A DNA stretch of 64,000 nt from an uncultured Actinomycetes bacterium (GCA_903828785.1 CAIKNP010000003.1:30863-94862), one strand, 5' to 3'. Positions 1-8,792 are shown, counted from the first letter of the stretch. Numbers and translations: made by a program. Notes: generated by a model not told the origin, from the sequence alone.

Positions 1-195
1 GCGTATCGAGTGGTATCCGGAGGGGACGCAGGATCTATCGTCTTCACCGCTACTTTCGATTCAGAGGAGCATTACGCCGCCTGGATCGATGCCCTGGAGG
101 GCGACCCCGAATCAGTCAAGATTCTTGACGAGATTGGCAATCACGATGCGTGGAGCATGACCGCGGTGGCCACCTCTATTTCCCTCGACTGGTGA
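1..195 (+). CDS. hypothetical protein, C-terminal part only
   Basis: The reading frame is open from the first base of the window to a TGA at 193-195, so this is the last 64 codons of a gene that begins upstream. The visible part is acidic and compact (it contains ITVDSEEHYAAW-like text, exactly FDSEEHYAAWIDALEG), with no membrane segment or Cys motif. It recalls small dimeric alpha-beta barrel proteins, but I do not recognise the family and assign no function. The GTG at position 10 is unlikely to be the true start because the frame stays open before it. Confidence 0.6.
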   Translation, partial: AYRVVSGGDAGSIVFTATFDSEEHYAAWIDALEGDPESVKILDEIGNHDAWSMTAVATSISLDW

Positions 196-211
196 AAGCC
201 TCGCTTTTTTT
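195..211 (+). terminator. weak intrinsic terminator after the first gene
   Basis: A 5-bp stem AAAGC/GCTTT with a CTC loop runs directly into a run of T. It overlaps the last base of the stop codon of the preceding gene. The stem is short, so the call is tentative. Confidence 0.35.
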
Positions 212-228
212 ACGCTCGTGAGCACCTG

Positions 229-234
229 CTAAGA
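229..234 (+). promoter_or_regulatory. -10 box for tRNA-Ala
   Basis: TAAGAT fits the actinobacterial TANNNT -10 pattern and lies 12 nt before the mature 5' end of the tRNA. No good -35 is visible. Confidence 0.4.
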
Positions 235-246
235 TGGGTCACTCGC

Positions 247-319
247 GGGGGTATAGCTCAGCTGGCAGAGCACTTGCATGGCATGCAAGGGGTCCGGGGT
301 TCAAATCCCCGTACCTCCA
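247..319 (+). tRNA. tRNA-Ala (anticodon GGC)
   Basis: A 73-nt cloverleaf. Acceptor GGGGGTA (247-253) pairs with TACCTCC (312-318) with one G-U pair; D-arm GCTC/GAGC; anticodon stem CTTGC/GCAAG with loop ATGGCAT gives anticodon GGC (alanine); the T-arm has CCGGG/CCCGG-type pairing around GGTTCAAATCC. The discriminator is A319. The 3' CCA is not encoded (next bases CAA), so a CCA-adding enzyme is needed. It is followed at once by a short hairpin with a T run. Confidence 0.95.
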
Positions 320-321
320 CA

Positions 322-342
322 AAGTGGGAAACACTTATTTTT
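322..342 (+). terminator. terminator of tRNA-Ala
   Basis: Stem AAGTG/CACTT with loop GGAAA is followed by ATTTTT, 3 nt after the tRNA end. TTGACT at 341-346 right behind it could be the -35 of the next gene. Confidence 0.45.
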
Positions 343-422
343 GACTTACGGATATCACATACGTGATTGTTATTTTTCTCTCGAAGCCAATTCCGGTTTC
401 ACTAAATCCACAGGAGTGGGAA

Positions 423-908
423 ATGAATTTGAACCGCATCGCAACATGGGCCGCAACAATCGTTCTTGGGGCCAGCGGCTCCATTGCGGTGCTTAGCCAG
501 CCCGCCGGCGCCAGCAGTGAAGGGAACCATGCTGGGACCAACCACAATTTGGTCTCAATCGTGAACCACTCGAGCAACGTGGAAAAGAAGGCTAAGGTCC
601 ACCTGCACTGCTCCTCCTCCACCGGCATAATGTCGCTCACCGTTTCTGGCATCAACACCTTGGACGCACAAAAGAATTCATTCTTGGACTACTTCATTGC
701 TAACGGTGTTACCCCAAATATTGGCTGGCAGCTCGGTACGGATGCCGGCAACATCGTCATTACTCAGGATCCCACCAGTGGCCTGTGGGCCGGCAACCTG
801 CGCCTGCAGCTGCCCAACGTCAACTCGTGCTCGAAGGGCTCGGCCTTCACTCTTACTGACCAGCCGTACGCCACGGGTGCCCTCAAGTTCACCGGGGTTC
901 TTTCGTAA
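423..908 (+). CDS. small secreted protein of unknown function
   Basis: 161 residues. The ATG at 423 is chosen over upstream in-frame starts because CAGGAG lies just before it and because the protein then begins with a clean signal peptide: basic start MNLNR, hydrophobic core to about residue 25, and an Ala-rich SPase I-type site near AGASS (about 28-32). The mature part is Ser/Thr/Asn-rich with two Cys that could form a disulfide (HLHCSSS and VNSCSKG). There are no catalytic motifs I recognise. It stands alone between the tRNA and a strong terminator, so it is probably a single-gene transcript. It may be a small beta-rich extracellular protein; no function is assigned. Confidence 0.75.
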   Translation: MNLNRIATWAATIVLGASGSIAVLSQPAGASSEGNHAGTNHNLVSIVNHSSNVEKKAKVHLHCSSSTGIMSLTVSGINTLDAQKNSFLDYFIANGVTPNIGWQLGTDAGNIVITQDPTSGLWAGNLRLQLPNVNSCSKGSAFTLTDQPYATGALKFTGVLS

Positions 909-967
909 GGCCGGTAGTTACCCCTTTGGGCTCACGCTGCTTTAGCCTTGCGTGAGCTCGAGTCTCC

Positions 968-1006
968 AGTCGAACCTAGGGCGTTGCCCTAGGTTCGACT
1001 GTTTTT
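968..1006 (+). terminator. strong intrinsic terminator
   Basis: A perfect 15-bp stem (968-982 with 986-1000) with a GTT loop is followed by GTTTTT. It closes the small secreted-protein gene. Confidence 0.9.
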
Positions 1007-1081
1007 GGGGCTGAAGGACCGGCGGGAGCGGTCCTGGCGCAACAGCGAAAGCCGTAAATAGTGAATGTGCAATAATGACAA

Positions 1082-1549
1082 GTGGCCAAAATCGTTAATT
1101 TCGTTACGGTGTCGACCGAAGGTCTTGAGTCCTCTCCGTTCGCCCTCGCCTTGGCGGGACTACGGGCCAACGAAGCTCGCTACTTTCACAACAAGTACGG
1201 CCACGTGTTTAGCGTCACACCTGCTTCGAAGTCGAAAAAAACGGTGGCCTACGTGAGTCGAGTCTTGCTCGAGCGCAACATCGTGATCGATTCACCGCCC
1301 TTGCAAGTCTCGTCCTTCGAGGTTGAGGGCGTTCGATGGACCTACGTCTTTTACGAAAGTGGTCTGTCAATAAACGTGCTCTACCAATTGGAGGGGCCAT
1401 CACCGAAGCGAGCGGTGGGTTTCAAGCTCTCCGACGGAATGGAAATCCCCCCGGAGTTGTCAGCATTCAAATTTGCTCGGCAGAAGTCAAAGCTCGCGGG
1501 CACCATTCGCGGGTCGTACTTCGTCGTCAAGGGCGAATATTCGCTGTAA
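1082..1549 (+). CDS. hypothetical protein
   Basis: 155 residues from a GTG start. AATAAT at 1071-1076 lies 5 nt before the GTG, which would fit a leaderless transcript; no Shine-Dalgarno is seen. The protein is soluble, Lys/Ser-rich, starts MAKIVNFVTVS and shows alternating beta-type segments (YVSRVLLERNIVID, VRWTYVFYESGLSINVLY). It has no signal peptide, Cys or membrane segment. I do not recognise the family. The open frame and biased third positions suggest a real gene, but the start is uncertain. Confidence 0.55.
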   Translation: MAKIVNFVTVSTEGLESSPFALALAGLRANEARYFHNKYGHVFSVTPASKSKKTVAYVSRVLLERNIVIDSPPLQVSSFEVEGVRWTYVFYESGLSINVLYQLEGPSPKRAVGFKLSDGMEIPPELSAFKFARQKSKLAGTIRGSYFVVKGEYSL

Positions 1550-1744
1550 AGAGTAGCGGGATGCGTTTTGGGTTCTGAATGGCTCAACAAAAACACTTTC
1601 CCTTCAAGAAGGGTGCCACCTCCTAAGGAGGCATCACCTCAATTAGTATTGGTTGCTTTCACATTGCGACTGAAATCAGCCCACTTCGCTTCGCGAGGGG
1701 CCGACTCTCGAGCTTGATGTTACTTTTGGTGGTTTCTTAACAGG

Positions 1745-1750
1745 TACAAT
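1745..1750 (+). promoter_or_regulatory. -10 box of the first ABC transporter operon
   Basis: TACAAT lies 29 nt before the GTG at 1780, which implies a short leader with transcription starting near 1757. The 200 bases upstream (1550-1744) hold no gene. Confidence 0.5.
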
Positions 1751-1779
1751 TGCATTTCGGTGAGAAAGATGGCGGCACG

Positions 1780-2760
1780 GTGAGAGTAATACTTCGGCGA
1801 TTAGGGGTGTACGCCTTCACGGCGTGGGTCACGATTACCGTAAACTTCATCCTCCCCCGCCTCATGCCGGGCAATCCCTTCGATCAAATTGCCGCCAAGT
1901 TGACCGGAGTGGTCACCGCCCAGGAACTCCAAGCCATCAAAATTCAACTCGGTGGCGACATTAATCAGCCAATGATTGAACAATATTGGCACTACCTCAA
2001 TCAGCTCGCCCACTTCAATCTCGGTGTTTCCATCACCCTGTCCTCTCCCGTGAGCACCATTCTGGCCGGACAAATTTGGTGGACGGTGGGGCTTATTGGC
2101 GTGGCCGCCGTTCTCAGTTTCCTCATTGGGACGGTCCTCGGAGTTGTCTTCGGATGGATGAGGGGATCACGGGCCGACAACGTAATCCCCGTGGCCACCT
2201 TTTTGCAAAGCGTTCCCTATTACTTCCTAGGCACCGTCTTGATTATGGCCTTTGCCAGTCACTGGCACTTCTTCCCGCTCGAGAACGCGTACGATCTTTC
2301 GATCACGCCGGGATGGCATTGGGACTTCATTTCCAGCCTGCTTCGCCACAGCGAACTACCCATCCTGTCCATCGTCCTAAGCTCGCTCGCCGGCTGGATG
2401 CTTGGCATGCGCAACATGATGGTGACCATTGCGGGCGAGGATTTCGTCTTGATGGCGGTTGCGAAAGGCTTGCCTCGACGTCGGGTGATCTGGCACGCGG
2501 CTCGCAGTGCCATTTTGCCCTCGATTGCCAACTTCACCTTGGCTATTGGACTCTTGGTGTCGGGCTCGCTCCTGGTGGAGCAAATTTTCAACTACCCCGG
2601 TGTTGGTAACTTGATTCTGGAGGCGGTGGGAGGCGAAGACTACCCATTGATTCAGGGAATCTTCCTCCTCATTACCTTCACGGTTCTGGGGGCGAGTTTC
2701 CTCGCCGACATCTTGTACTACGTCCTTGATCCCCGCATCCGAACAGCGACGGCCCACTAA
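1780..2760 (+). CDS. ABC transporter permease, DppB/OppB type
   Basis: Inner-membrane subunit of a nickel/peptide/opine-type importer, 326 residues from GTG 1780. The longer frame from TTG 1750 overlaps the -10 box, so the internal GTG is preferred. The N-terminus has the family pattern: one membrane helix (about 8-26), then RLMPGNP, then an extracytoplasmic segment, then five more helices. The cytoplasmic EAA-type loop that docks on the ATPase is AKGLPRRRVIWHAA near residue 235. It is first in a four-gene unit whose members overlap by 1-4 nt, so it pairs with the DppC-type permease that follows. The substrate is not readable from the permease; peptides or oligosaccharides are both transported by this family. 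Confidence 0.93.
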   Translation: MRVILRRLGVYAFTAWVTITVNFILPRLMPGNPFDQIAAKLTGVVTAQELQAIKIQLGGDINQPMIEQYWHYLNQLAHFNLGVSITLSSPVSTILAGQIWWTVGLIGVAAVLSFLIGTVLGVVFGWMRGSRADNVIPVATFLQSVPYYFLGTVLIMAFASHWHFFPLENAYDLSITPGWHWDFISSLLRHSELPILSIVLSSLAGWMLGMRNMMVTIAGEDFVLMAVAKGLPRRRVIWHAARSAILPSIANFTLAIGLLVSGSLLVEQIFNYPGVGNLILEAVGGEDYPLIQGIFLLITFTVLGASFLADILYYVLDPRIRTATAH

Positions 2761-3707
2761 TGCGCTCACTGCAAATTCCAAAATCGCCCAAGGTAATCAG
2801 CGGCGTCGTCATTCTCGGCGTCTTCATCGTGCTAACGGTTATTGGCCCTTGGATTGCGCCTTATAGTCCCAACACCAACCGATTCAGTACCAGCCAAATG
2901 CCGTCGTGGCATCATCTCCTGGGCACGACTCTGCTGGGACAAGACGTGTTTTCTCAGCTGCTCGTCGGGTGTCGCGAGACCATGGTGGTCGGATTTGTGG
3001 CCGGATTTATTGCCACGGTCTTGTCTATTGTCGTGGGCCTGGCCGCGGGCTACATCGGCGGAAAGACCGACGAGGGACTGTCACTGCTCTCCAACGTTTT
3101 CCTCGCCATTCCCGGGTTACCGCTCATGATCGTTATCAATAGTTACCTTCCGCCCGGTAAGCAGGCCAATCCCCTGGTTATCGGTGTGGTCATATCTCTC
3201 ACCGGTTGGGCGTGGGGCGCGCGAGTATTGCGGGCTCAGACTATGTCTCTGCGCGACCGTGACTTTGTTGAGGCTGCGCGCATCATTGGTGAGAGTCGCC
3301 GGCGAATTATGTTTGGTGAAATTGGTCCGAATCTGCTGCCCGTCTTGGCGTCGTCGTTACTATTCACCATTCTCTACGCCGTCGGTTTGTTTACGACACT
3401 GGCCTTCCTCGGCCTCACCCCACTGAGCACGTGGAACTGGGGAACCATGCTCTACTGGTCGAACACGCAAAACGCCGCCATCGCGGGACAGTGGTGGTGG
3501 GTTGGCCCACCCGGCATCGCAATTGCCCTCGTCGGTACTTCGCTCGCCCTCATTAACTTCGGCATCGACGAATTCATTAACCCTCGCCTTCGGGCCGGTG
3601 GATTATCGGCGAGGCAACGTCGCAAGGTGGGGATGAGCCGCCGTCCGCACTTGGGCTTTACGCCCGTTCGGCGAGTTTCAGCGACCAAGCCGACGGGAAG
3701 CAACTAA
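2760..3707 (+). CDS. ABC transporter permease, DppC/OppC type
   Basis: 315 residues; the ATG shares one base with the TAA of the preceding permease (TAATG), indicating translational coupling. It has an N-terminal helix (about 16-36), then the family motif GTTLLGQDVFSQLL, five further helices, and the ATPase-contact loop AARIIGESRRRIM. The C-terminus is a basic cytoplasmic tail (about 280-315), longer than usual. It would form a heterodimeric channel with the product of the gene at 1780. Helices and motif spacing are normal for the family. Confidence 0.93.
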   Translation: MRSLQIPKSPKVISGVVILGVFIVLTVIGPWIAPYSPNTNRFSTSQMPSWHHLLGTTLLGQDVFSQLLVGCRETMVVGFVAGFIATVLSIVVGLAAGYIGGKTDEGLSLLSNVFLAIPGLPLMIVINSYLPPGKQANPLVIGVVISLTGWAWGARVLRAQTMSLRDRDFVEAARIIGESRRRIMFGEIGPNLLPVLASSLLFTILYAVGLFTTLAFLGLTPLSTWNWGTMLYWSNTQNAAIAGQWWWVGPPGIAIALVGTSLALINFGIDEFINPRLRAGGLSARQRRKVGMSRRPHLGFTPVRRVSATKPTGSN

Positions 3708-4768
3708 TGACCCTAGAGCACAACATCCTTGACGTTCAAGATTTTTGCGTCGACTATGGCTACGGCGAAAGTGCGGTGCGAGCGGTAAGCGACGTGAGTT
3801 TCACCCTCGGAGCTTCGCGGGTGCTCGGCGTGGCTGGCGAGAGCGGTTCGGGCAAGTCCACTCTCGTCTACGGTCTCACTCGTTTGCTCCGCGCACCGGG
3901 GGTCATCTCTGATGGTGAGGTCACTTTTACTATCGGAGCCGAGGGCGATCAACGAGCCTTCGACCTCCTGGCGGCCACCGAACAAGATTTGCGGGCCATC
4001 CGCTGGTCGCATATCTCCATCGTCTTGCAGAGCGCACTGAGCGCCCTTAACCCGATGCGCCGCATCGGTCGAGAATTCGACGAAGTGCTACGAACGCACG
4101 ACAAGAATTCGTCCAAGGAATCTCGACACGAGCGCGCCATTGAACTCTTGGCCATGGTGGGACTCGACGCCGACCGCCTCGACCGCTTCCCGCACGAGCT
4201 TTCGGGAGGGCAGCGCCAGCGCATCATGATTGCCATGGCGCTCGCACTGCGCCCGGAACTAGTGATTATGGACGAGCCGACCACTGCGCTCGATGTCGTA
4301 ACGCAACGAGAAATTGTTTCGGAACTCTACGAATTGCGTCGCCAACTCGGCTTCGCCATGATTTTCATCACCCACGACCTCTCGCTCCTCGTGGAGCTGG
4401 CCGACGAAATAATGGTTATGTACGCTGGGCACATCGTGGAACGCGCGGCAGCGACGGATCTCTACCACGCTCCGCGTCACCCGTACACGCTCGGATTAAT
4501 GAACTCCTTCCCCCCGCTCCACGGAGAGCGCAAGGAGTTGAGTGGTATTCCCGGTACACCGCCCGATCTCAAGTCGCTTCCCGCGGGCTGCAGCTTCAGC
4601 CCGCGCTGCGCCTACGCCATGGACATTTGTCATTCGTCCAAGCCACCGCTGGTGCCCGTTGATGAGACGGGTCGATTGGCGGCCTGCTGGCTCCACGATC
4701 CCAGCCATTCGCACAGTGTTCCCGTCGAGTTGGCTAGGAAGCACGTTCGTGGAGTGGAGGCCCAATGA
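3707..4768 (+). CDS. ABC transporter ATP-binding protein, DppD/OppD type
   Basis: 353 residues, start overlapping the previous stop by one base. Walker A GESGSGKS is at 44-51, the signature LSGGQRQR is mid-protein, Walker B is [12 protein letters not shown], and the switch His lies in FITHD. The C-terminal oligopeptide-transporter extension carries CSFSPRCAYAMDIC; in the mycobacterial OppD structure a cluster of Cys in this extension binds an iron-sulfur centre, so one is possible here. It powers import together with the DppF-type partner that overlaps its 3' end by 4 nt. Confidence 0.95.
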   Translation: MTLEHNILDVQDFCVDYGYGESAVRAVSDVSFTLGASRVLGVAGESGSGKSTLVYGLTRLLRAPGVISDGEVTFTIGAEGDQRAFDLLAATEQDLRAIRWSHISIVLQSALSALNPMRRIGREFDEVLRTHDKNSSKESRHERAIELLAMVGLDADRLDRFPHELSGGQRQRIMIAMALALRPELVIMDEPTTALDVVTQREIVSELYELRRQLGFAMIFITHDLSLLVELADEIMVMYAGHIVERAAATDLYHAPRHPYTLGLMNSFPPLHGERKELSGIPGTPPDLKSLPAGCSFSPRCAYAMDICHSSKPPLVPVDETGRLAACWLHDPSHSHSVPVELARKHVRGVEAQ

Positions 4769-5790
4769 GCGATGTCCCCAAGGGTCAGATTCTGCTTGAA
4801 GCCAAGGCTCTCACTCGCCACTTCAGCGTTCGGGGCGAGGGGGGCTTCTTCGCCAAGAAGCGTCTTGTTCGCGCGGTTGACGACATCAATATCGCCTTGC
4901 GGGCCGGCTACGTGGTCGCCGTCGTAGGCGAAAGTGGTTCCGGGAAGTCCGTCTTGTCCCGCATGCTGTCGCGCATTATTGCCCCAACCAGCGGTGAGCT
5001 CTTTCTCAACGGCGAACTCGTGGATCTAAAGTCGCAACGCAGCTTGGCCTACACGCGCGAGGTACAGCTCGTCTTGCAAGACCCCTTCGCCGCAATCAAT
5101 CCCGTGCGCGGCATAATGCACGCTATCGAGCGTCCCCTACGCATTCACGGGACTCCGAAGGACCAGGTACTCGCGAGGGCGCACGAAGTGCTCGAAAGCG
5201 TGTCGCTGACCCCACCCCAGCAGTACCTTGATCGCTACCCCCACGAACTGTCCGGTGGCCAGTTGCAACGCATCAACATTGCACGGGGACTGGCCGTTAA
5301 CCCCAAGATTCTTTTGGCCGATGAGCCGATTTCCATGCTCGACGTATCCGTTCGCCTGGGCGTGCTCAACCTCTTGCGAGAACTCTGCGACAAACGCAAT
5401 CTCGCCATGATGTACATCACCCACGACATCGCCTCGGCCCGGTACATCGCCGACGAAACCGTGGTCATGTACGCCGGGCAGATTGTGGAGCGGGCCACCG
5501 ATACTTCTATCATCGATGCCCCCGTCCACCCCTACACCCAGCTGCTGGTGCGCTCAGTGCCCGATCCTGAGAATCTCGAGAGCCGCCACGCGTCCACCGC
5601 ACCCGACGCGGCGTCCCTCGGGTTCAACTACGAAGGATGCCGATTCAGTCCTCGCTGTCCCGAGGCGATGGATATTTGTCGTGGAAATCAGCCTCCCGTG
5701 ACCGAAGTAGCCCCCGGCCACTCCTCTCGTTGCTGGCTAAGCGCCACCGACGCCCAGCGCAGCGCCGTGTCAATTAGCGTCAAGTCCTAA
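4765..5790 (+). CDS. ABC transporter ATP-binding protein, DppF/OppF type
   Basis: 341 residues; ATGA overlap with the previous gene. Walker A GESGSGKS, signature LSGGQLQRINIA and Walker B ILLADEPISMLD are all intact, and the C-terminal CRFSPRCPEAMDIC extension is present. An insert near residues 15-30 (EGGFFAKKR) between the first strands is common in OppF. It forms the second half of the ATPase heterodimer. The gene ends the tight four-gene unit; the binding protein follows after 142 nt with its own probable promoter. Confidence 0.95.
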   Translation: MSDVPKGQILLEAKALTRHFSVRGEGGFFAKKRLVRAVDDINIALRAGYVVAVVGESGSGKSVLSRMLSRIIAPTSGELFLNGELVDLKSQRSLAYTREVQLVLQDPFAAINPVRGIMHAIERPLRIHGTPKDQVLARAHEVLESVSLTPPQQYLDRYPHELSGGQLQRINIARGLAVNPKILLADEPISMLDVSVRLGVLNLLRELCDKRNLAMMYITHDIASARYIADETVVMYAGQIVERATDTSIIDAPVHPYTQLLVRSVPDPENLESRHASTAPDAASLGFNYEGCRFSPRCPEAMDICRGNQPPVTEVAPGHSSRCWLSATDAQRSAVSISVKS

Positions 5791-5803
5791 CACTTTTCTC
5801 GCC

Positions 5804-5809
5804 TATAGT
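5804..5809 (+). promoter_or_regulatory. -10 box for the binding-protein gene
   Basis: TATAGT lies 14 nt after the upstream stop codon and about 124 nt before the binding-protein ATG. A separate promoter would let the binding protein be made in excess over the membrane subunits. Two small inverted repeats (CTTTTC/GAAAAG at the box itself and TCTC/GAGA near 5861-5878) lie in the leader. Confidence 0.4.
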
Positions 5810-5932
5810 GAAAAGACGGCAACGTTCGACGGTTGGGTCTTTGGTACCGTTGGGCGTCGATTCTCTGAGGGGAGAGACTCGCGCTCATTGAGACAGCAAT
5901 CTGATTCCAGATTGACGACAGAAAAGGGTGAC

Positions 5933-7663
5933 ATGAAAAAGAAGTTTCTGAGCAGTGGCGTGGCAATCGCCACATTGACGATCGGACTGGTCAGTACGAA
6001 CGGCCTCCAAAGTGGCGCCGTCTCCAACCCCACCGTTCTTACTGAAGAAACCAACGTTGGTGTCACCTTCACGAACAACTTCAACCCCGCCGACAGCCAA
6101 TCGACAAGTACGCAGATGGCTACGAACGGCCTCTCCTTCGAACCCCTCATTCAATACAACTCGCTGAAGCCGGGTGTTTGGTACCCCTGGCTGGCCACCA
6201 AGGAAGTCTTCAATTCCACGGGCCAAAAAGTGACTTTCACGATGAATCCCAAGGCCGTGTGGAGCAATGGCGTCAAGCTGACCGCTCAGGACGTGGCCAA
6301 CGAGTTCAACGCCATGAGCACCAACGGCAGTCTTAACGTGTTCGGTGTTCCCACCCTCGCGGCGCCCGCGACCTACACCGCCACGACGGTGACCCTCACC
6401 TACACCACGCCCCAGTTCTCTAACCGAGAAGCACTCGGCGGTGTCATGATTTTCCCCGTCACCGGCGATCCGGGAATTCCGGCTAACAGCATCATCACCA
6501 GCGGAAACCAGCAGTTGATGAACACCGACGTGATCGGCAGTGGGCCCTACTTGCCCACTGGCTACAGTGGTCAGCTGCTCAAGTACACGGCGAGCCCCCA
6601 CTGGAACCTCACCAAGAAGCCCTACGTGACGGGGGTCAACATCCCCTATTTTGCTTCCAACCAGGCCGCGACCGAAGCTCTCGTCTCTCACCAGCTCGAC
6701 TGGGCCGGAAATGACATTCCCCAGATCCAGACCACCTTCGTGGGTCGCGACCCCAAGCACAACCACTTCTACTACCCCGCGGGCTCAACGGTGACGCTGT
6801 GGTTCAACACCAGCCTCTCGGCTCCCAGCGGTCAGCGCAGTTGTCTCCACGACGCGAATTTCCGGTACGCCATCTCCATGGCCATGGACCGCAATCAGTT
6901 GGCCTCGATTGGTGAGACCGGCTTCGCCAAGCCAGCCACGTCATCGAGCGGTATGACTCCTTCGCAGCTGGCCTACCAGGGTAAGTACAAGAACAACCTG
7001 CCGCTGAACGGCTGGACGCTCAAGCAAGTCTCGAAGTTCCTGCTTTCGAAGGGCTACACGCTGGACTCGAGTAGTTACTGGCAGGTCACTGGCGCGGCGG
7101 CTCAAAAGGCCACCCAGCTTCAGCAGGGTACCGAATGCAGCTTCTCCATTCAAGACCCCACTGGGTATTCCGACTACGCCGAAGACGAGCAGCTCATTTC
7201 TGCTTCCTTGCAGGGTGTGCACATCAACGTGAACACCATTGGTGTCACAACTGGTCAATGGAACACCAATATTTTCACCCATAACTTTGACGCCATGATT
7301 CACTGGGGTGCGGGTGGCACCAACCCCTACTCGCAGTTCGAGAACTGGCTGGGCGACCCCGCCAACACCGGCGGATCGACGAACTACGGCGAGTACGCCA
7401 ACCCCGCCGCCCAGCAGATTCTGGTAGCGATGGCGGCGACGCAACTCGGTACCCCGCAGTTCCAAGCCCAGGCCAATAAGTTGTCGGCGATTATGACCAG
7501 TGATGTTCCCGCCGCTCCAATTCTCTACGGTCCGGACTGGGACGTCTACTCCACCGCTCGCTTTACCGGTTGGGTGACGCCGAGTAACCAGTACGCCTAC
7601 CCGGGGCCCGGTGGTAACAGCGTGGGCTTCGTCTTGACCCGTTTAACCAAGACCACCAACTAA
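5933..7663 (+). CDS. extracellular substrate-binding protein, family 5 (SBP_bac_5)
   Basis: 576 residues. ATG 5933 is chosen because AAAAGGG lies 7 nt upstream and MKKKF begins an ordinary signal peptide; the in-frame upstream start has neither. The mature protein carries family 5 landmarks: the early lobe with EPLIQYN, the segment MNPKAVWSNGVKLTAQDVANEF, YTASPHWN, and the late AMDRNQLASIGETGFAKPA region. There is no lipobox Cys, which is unusual because actinobacterial binding proteins are normally lipid-anchored. It serves the importer encoded just upstream. Family 5 proteins bind peptides, nickel chelates or oligosaccharides; nearby GH16 and GH1 enzymes make glucan fragments a reasonable guess, not a demonstrated ligand. 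Confidence 0.92.
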   Translation: MKKKFLSSGVAIATLTIGLVSTNGLQSGAVSNPTVLTEETNVGVTFTNNFNPADSQSTSTQMATNGLSFEPLIQYNSLKPGVWYPWLATKEVFNSTGQKVTFTMNPKAVWSNGVKLTAQDVANEFNAMSTNGSLNVFGVPTLAAPATYTATTVTLTYTTPQFSNREALGGVMIFPVTGDPGIPANSIITSGNQQLMNTDVIGSGPYLPTGYSGQLLKYTASPHWNLTKKPYVTGVNIPYFASNQAATEALVSHQLDWAGNDIPQIQTTFVGRDPKHNHFYYPAGSTVTLWFNTSLSAPSGQRSCLHDANFRYAISMAMDRNQLASIGETGFAKPATSSSGMTPSQLAYQGKYKNNLPLNGWTLKQVSKFLLSKGYTLDSSSYWQVTGAAAQKATQLQQGTECSFSIQDPTGYSDYAEDEQLISASLQGVHINVNTIGVTTGQWNTNIFTHNFDAMIHWGAGGTNPYSQFENWLGDPANTGGSTNYGEYANPAAQQILVAMAATQLGTPQFQAQANKLSAIMTSDVPAAPILYGPDWDVYSTARFTGWVTPSNQYAYPGPGGNSVGFVLTRLTKTTN

Positions 7664-7666
7664 GTA

Positions 7667-7722
7667 CTCCCCCTCCCCGAGGGCCCTGCGGATTCCGCTC
7701 GACTACTCTCGGGGCAGGGGAG
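7667..7722 (+). terminator. large hairpin after the binding-protein gene
   Basis: A 15-nt arm (7667-7681) pairs with 7708-7722 as 6 bp plus 7 bp around a 2x2 internal loop; the loop contains a nested GCGG/CCGC hairpin. There is no T run, so it may be a tail-less terminator or an mRNA 3' stabiliser. Confidence 0.5.
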
Positions 7723-7727
7723 CGAAA

Positions 7728-7733
7728 TATGCT
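7728..7733 (+). promoter_or_regulatory. -10 box for the pentapeptide-repeat gene
   Basis: TATGCT lies 39 nt before the ATG at 7773 and just after the preceding hairpin. No clear -35 is seen. Confidence 0.4.
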
Positions 7734-7772
7734 TACGTCCATCCATGAAGAGTTGATCCAGCGAGGTACACC

Positions 7773-8792
7773 ATGAACGCAACGATTCGCACGTCACTCG
7801 CCGTAATTGCGACCGCATCACTAGGGCTTACGCTGGTGGTACTCCCATCAGGCGCGACGAGTCCAATGGGGTCAAAGTACTACGCCTGCCGGGCCGGCAC
7901 GTCAGTTTCCAAGATCAGCGTCCTCCCCCACCTTTGCCCCCGCGGGACCAAGGTGATTTCGGGAAACTTCGCCGGCGCCAACTTCACCAAAGCGAACTTC
8001 ACTGGAGCCAACCTCACCAAAGCCCGGATGGGAACCGCCCGACTCCCGGGAGCGTTGTCGGGCAACATCAAAGGTCGCCCCGCCAGCTTGCCGAGTGGCT
8101 GGATCCTGTCGCAGGGCTATCTACTAGGTCCTAAGGCCAATCTCAATGGGGCGAACCTCGCGAGCGCCAATCTTCGCGCGGCAAATTTGACTGGCGCCAA
8201 CCTTAATGGCGTCAGTTTTTACGGTGCCAATCTCACCAACGCGAATTTAACGGGGGCCAACCTTACGAACGCCTCGCTGTCCTACGCCACGATCGCTGGC
8301 ACCATGTTCGCCGGGTCGATTATGAAGGGCGTTATCTCCTCGTACGAGGTCGGACAGCCCAGCAGTCTCCCCGCCAATTGGCAGTTGATTGACGGCAGCT
8401 TTGAAGGCAACACTGTGGCCTACCTCGTTGGCCCGGGTGCCAGCATTGGCGGCGCTCAACTCAAGGGACTCGCTCTGAGTAATTTGAACTTGAAGGGAAT
8501 TTACATGGCAGGTTCGGCCCTCGTAGGTACCTCCTTGGCGGGGTCCGACCTCACCGGTGCCACGCTGGCCAGTTCTAACCTCGAGACGGTGGATTTTACC
8601 GGGGCGAACGCCACGGGCGGTAATTTTGCCCACGCCGATTTTGAGGGGGCGAACTTCACGAACGCCAACTTCACGCGAGTGGATCTGACCGGTTCGCGGC
8701 TCCTCAGCGTGGCTGGTCTGTCGACGGCGAACTTCACGGGAGCCATCTGCCCCGACGGTGCCGTCTACAACACTCCCGGCGCAAATTGCTAA
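7773..8792 (+). CDS. exported pentapeptide-repeat protein
   Basis: 339 residues; ATG 7773 has GCGAGG upstream. A signal peptide (about 1-30, ending near SGATS) is followed by a short two-Cys region (YYACRAG, LPHLCPRG) and then runs of A(N/D)LxxA(N/D) pentapeptides in three blocks (about 65-90, 120-175 and 230-325), separated by two related linkers that contain RPASLPSGW and QPSSLPANW. Such repeats fold as a right-handed beta helix. The C-terminus again has two Cys. Most pentapeptide-repeat proteins I know are cytoplasmic or membrane-linked, so export is notable. A structural or binding role at the cell surface is the most that can be inferred. Confidence 0.88.
   Translation: MNATIRTSLAVIATASLGLTLVVLPSGATSPMGSKYYACRAGTSVSKISVLPHLCPRGTKVISGNFAGANFTKANFTGANLTKARMGTARLPGALSGNIKGRPASLPSGWILSQGYLLGPKANLNGANLASANLRAANLTGANLNGVSFYGANLTNANLTGANLTNASLSYATIAGTMFAGSIMKGVISSYEVGQPSSLPANWQLIDGSFEGNTVAYLVGPGASIGGAQLKGLALSNLNLKGIYMAGSALVGTSLAGSDLTGATLASSNLETVDFTGANATGGNFAHADFEGANFTNANFTRVDLTGSRLLSVAGLSTANFTGAICPDGAVYNTPGANC

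Noticed and set aside
5885..6766. 293-codon minus-strand frame opposite the first binding-protein gene
   Set aside because: It is an antisense shadow of a well-supported SBP_bac_5 gene; its Val/Gly/Arg-rich composition is typical of such shadows.
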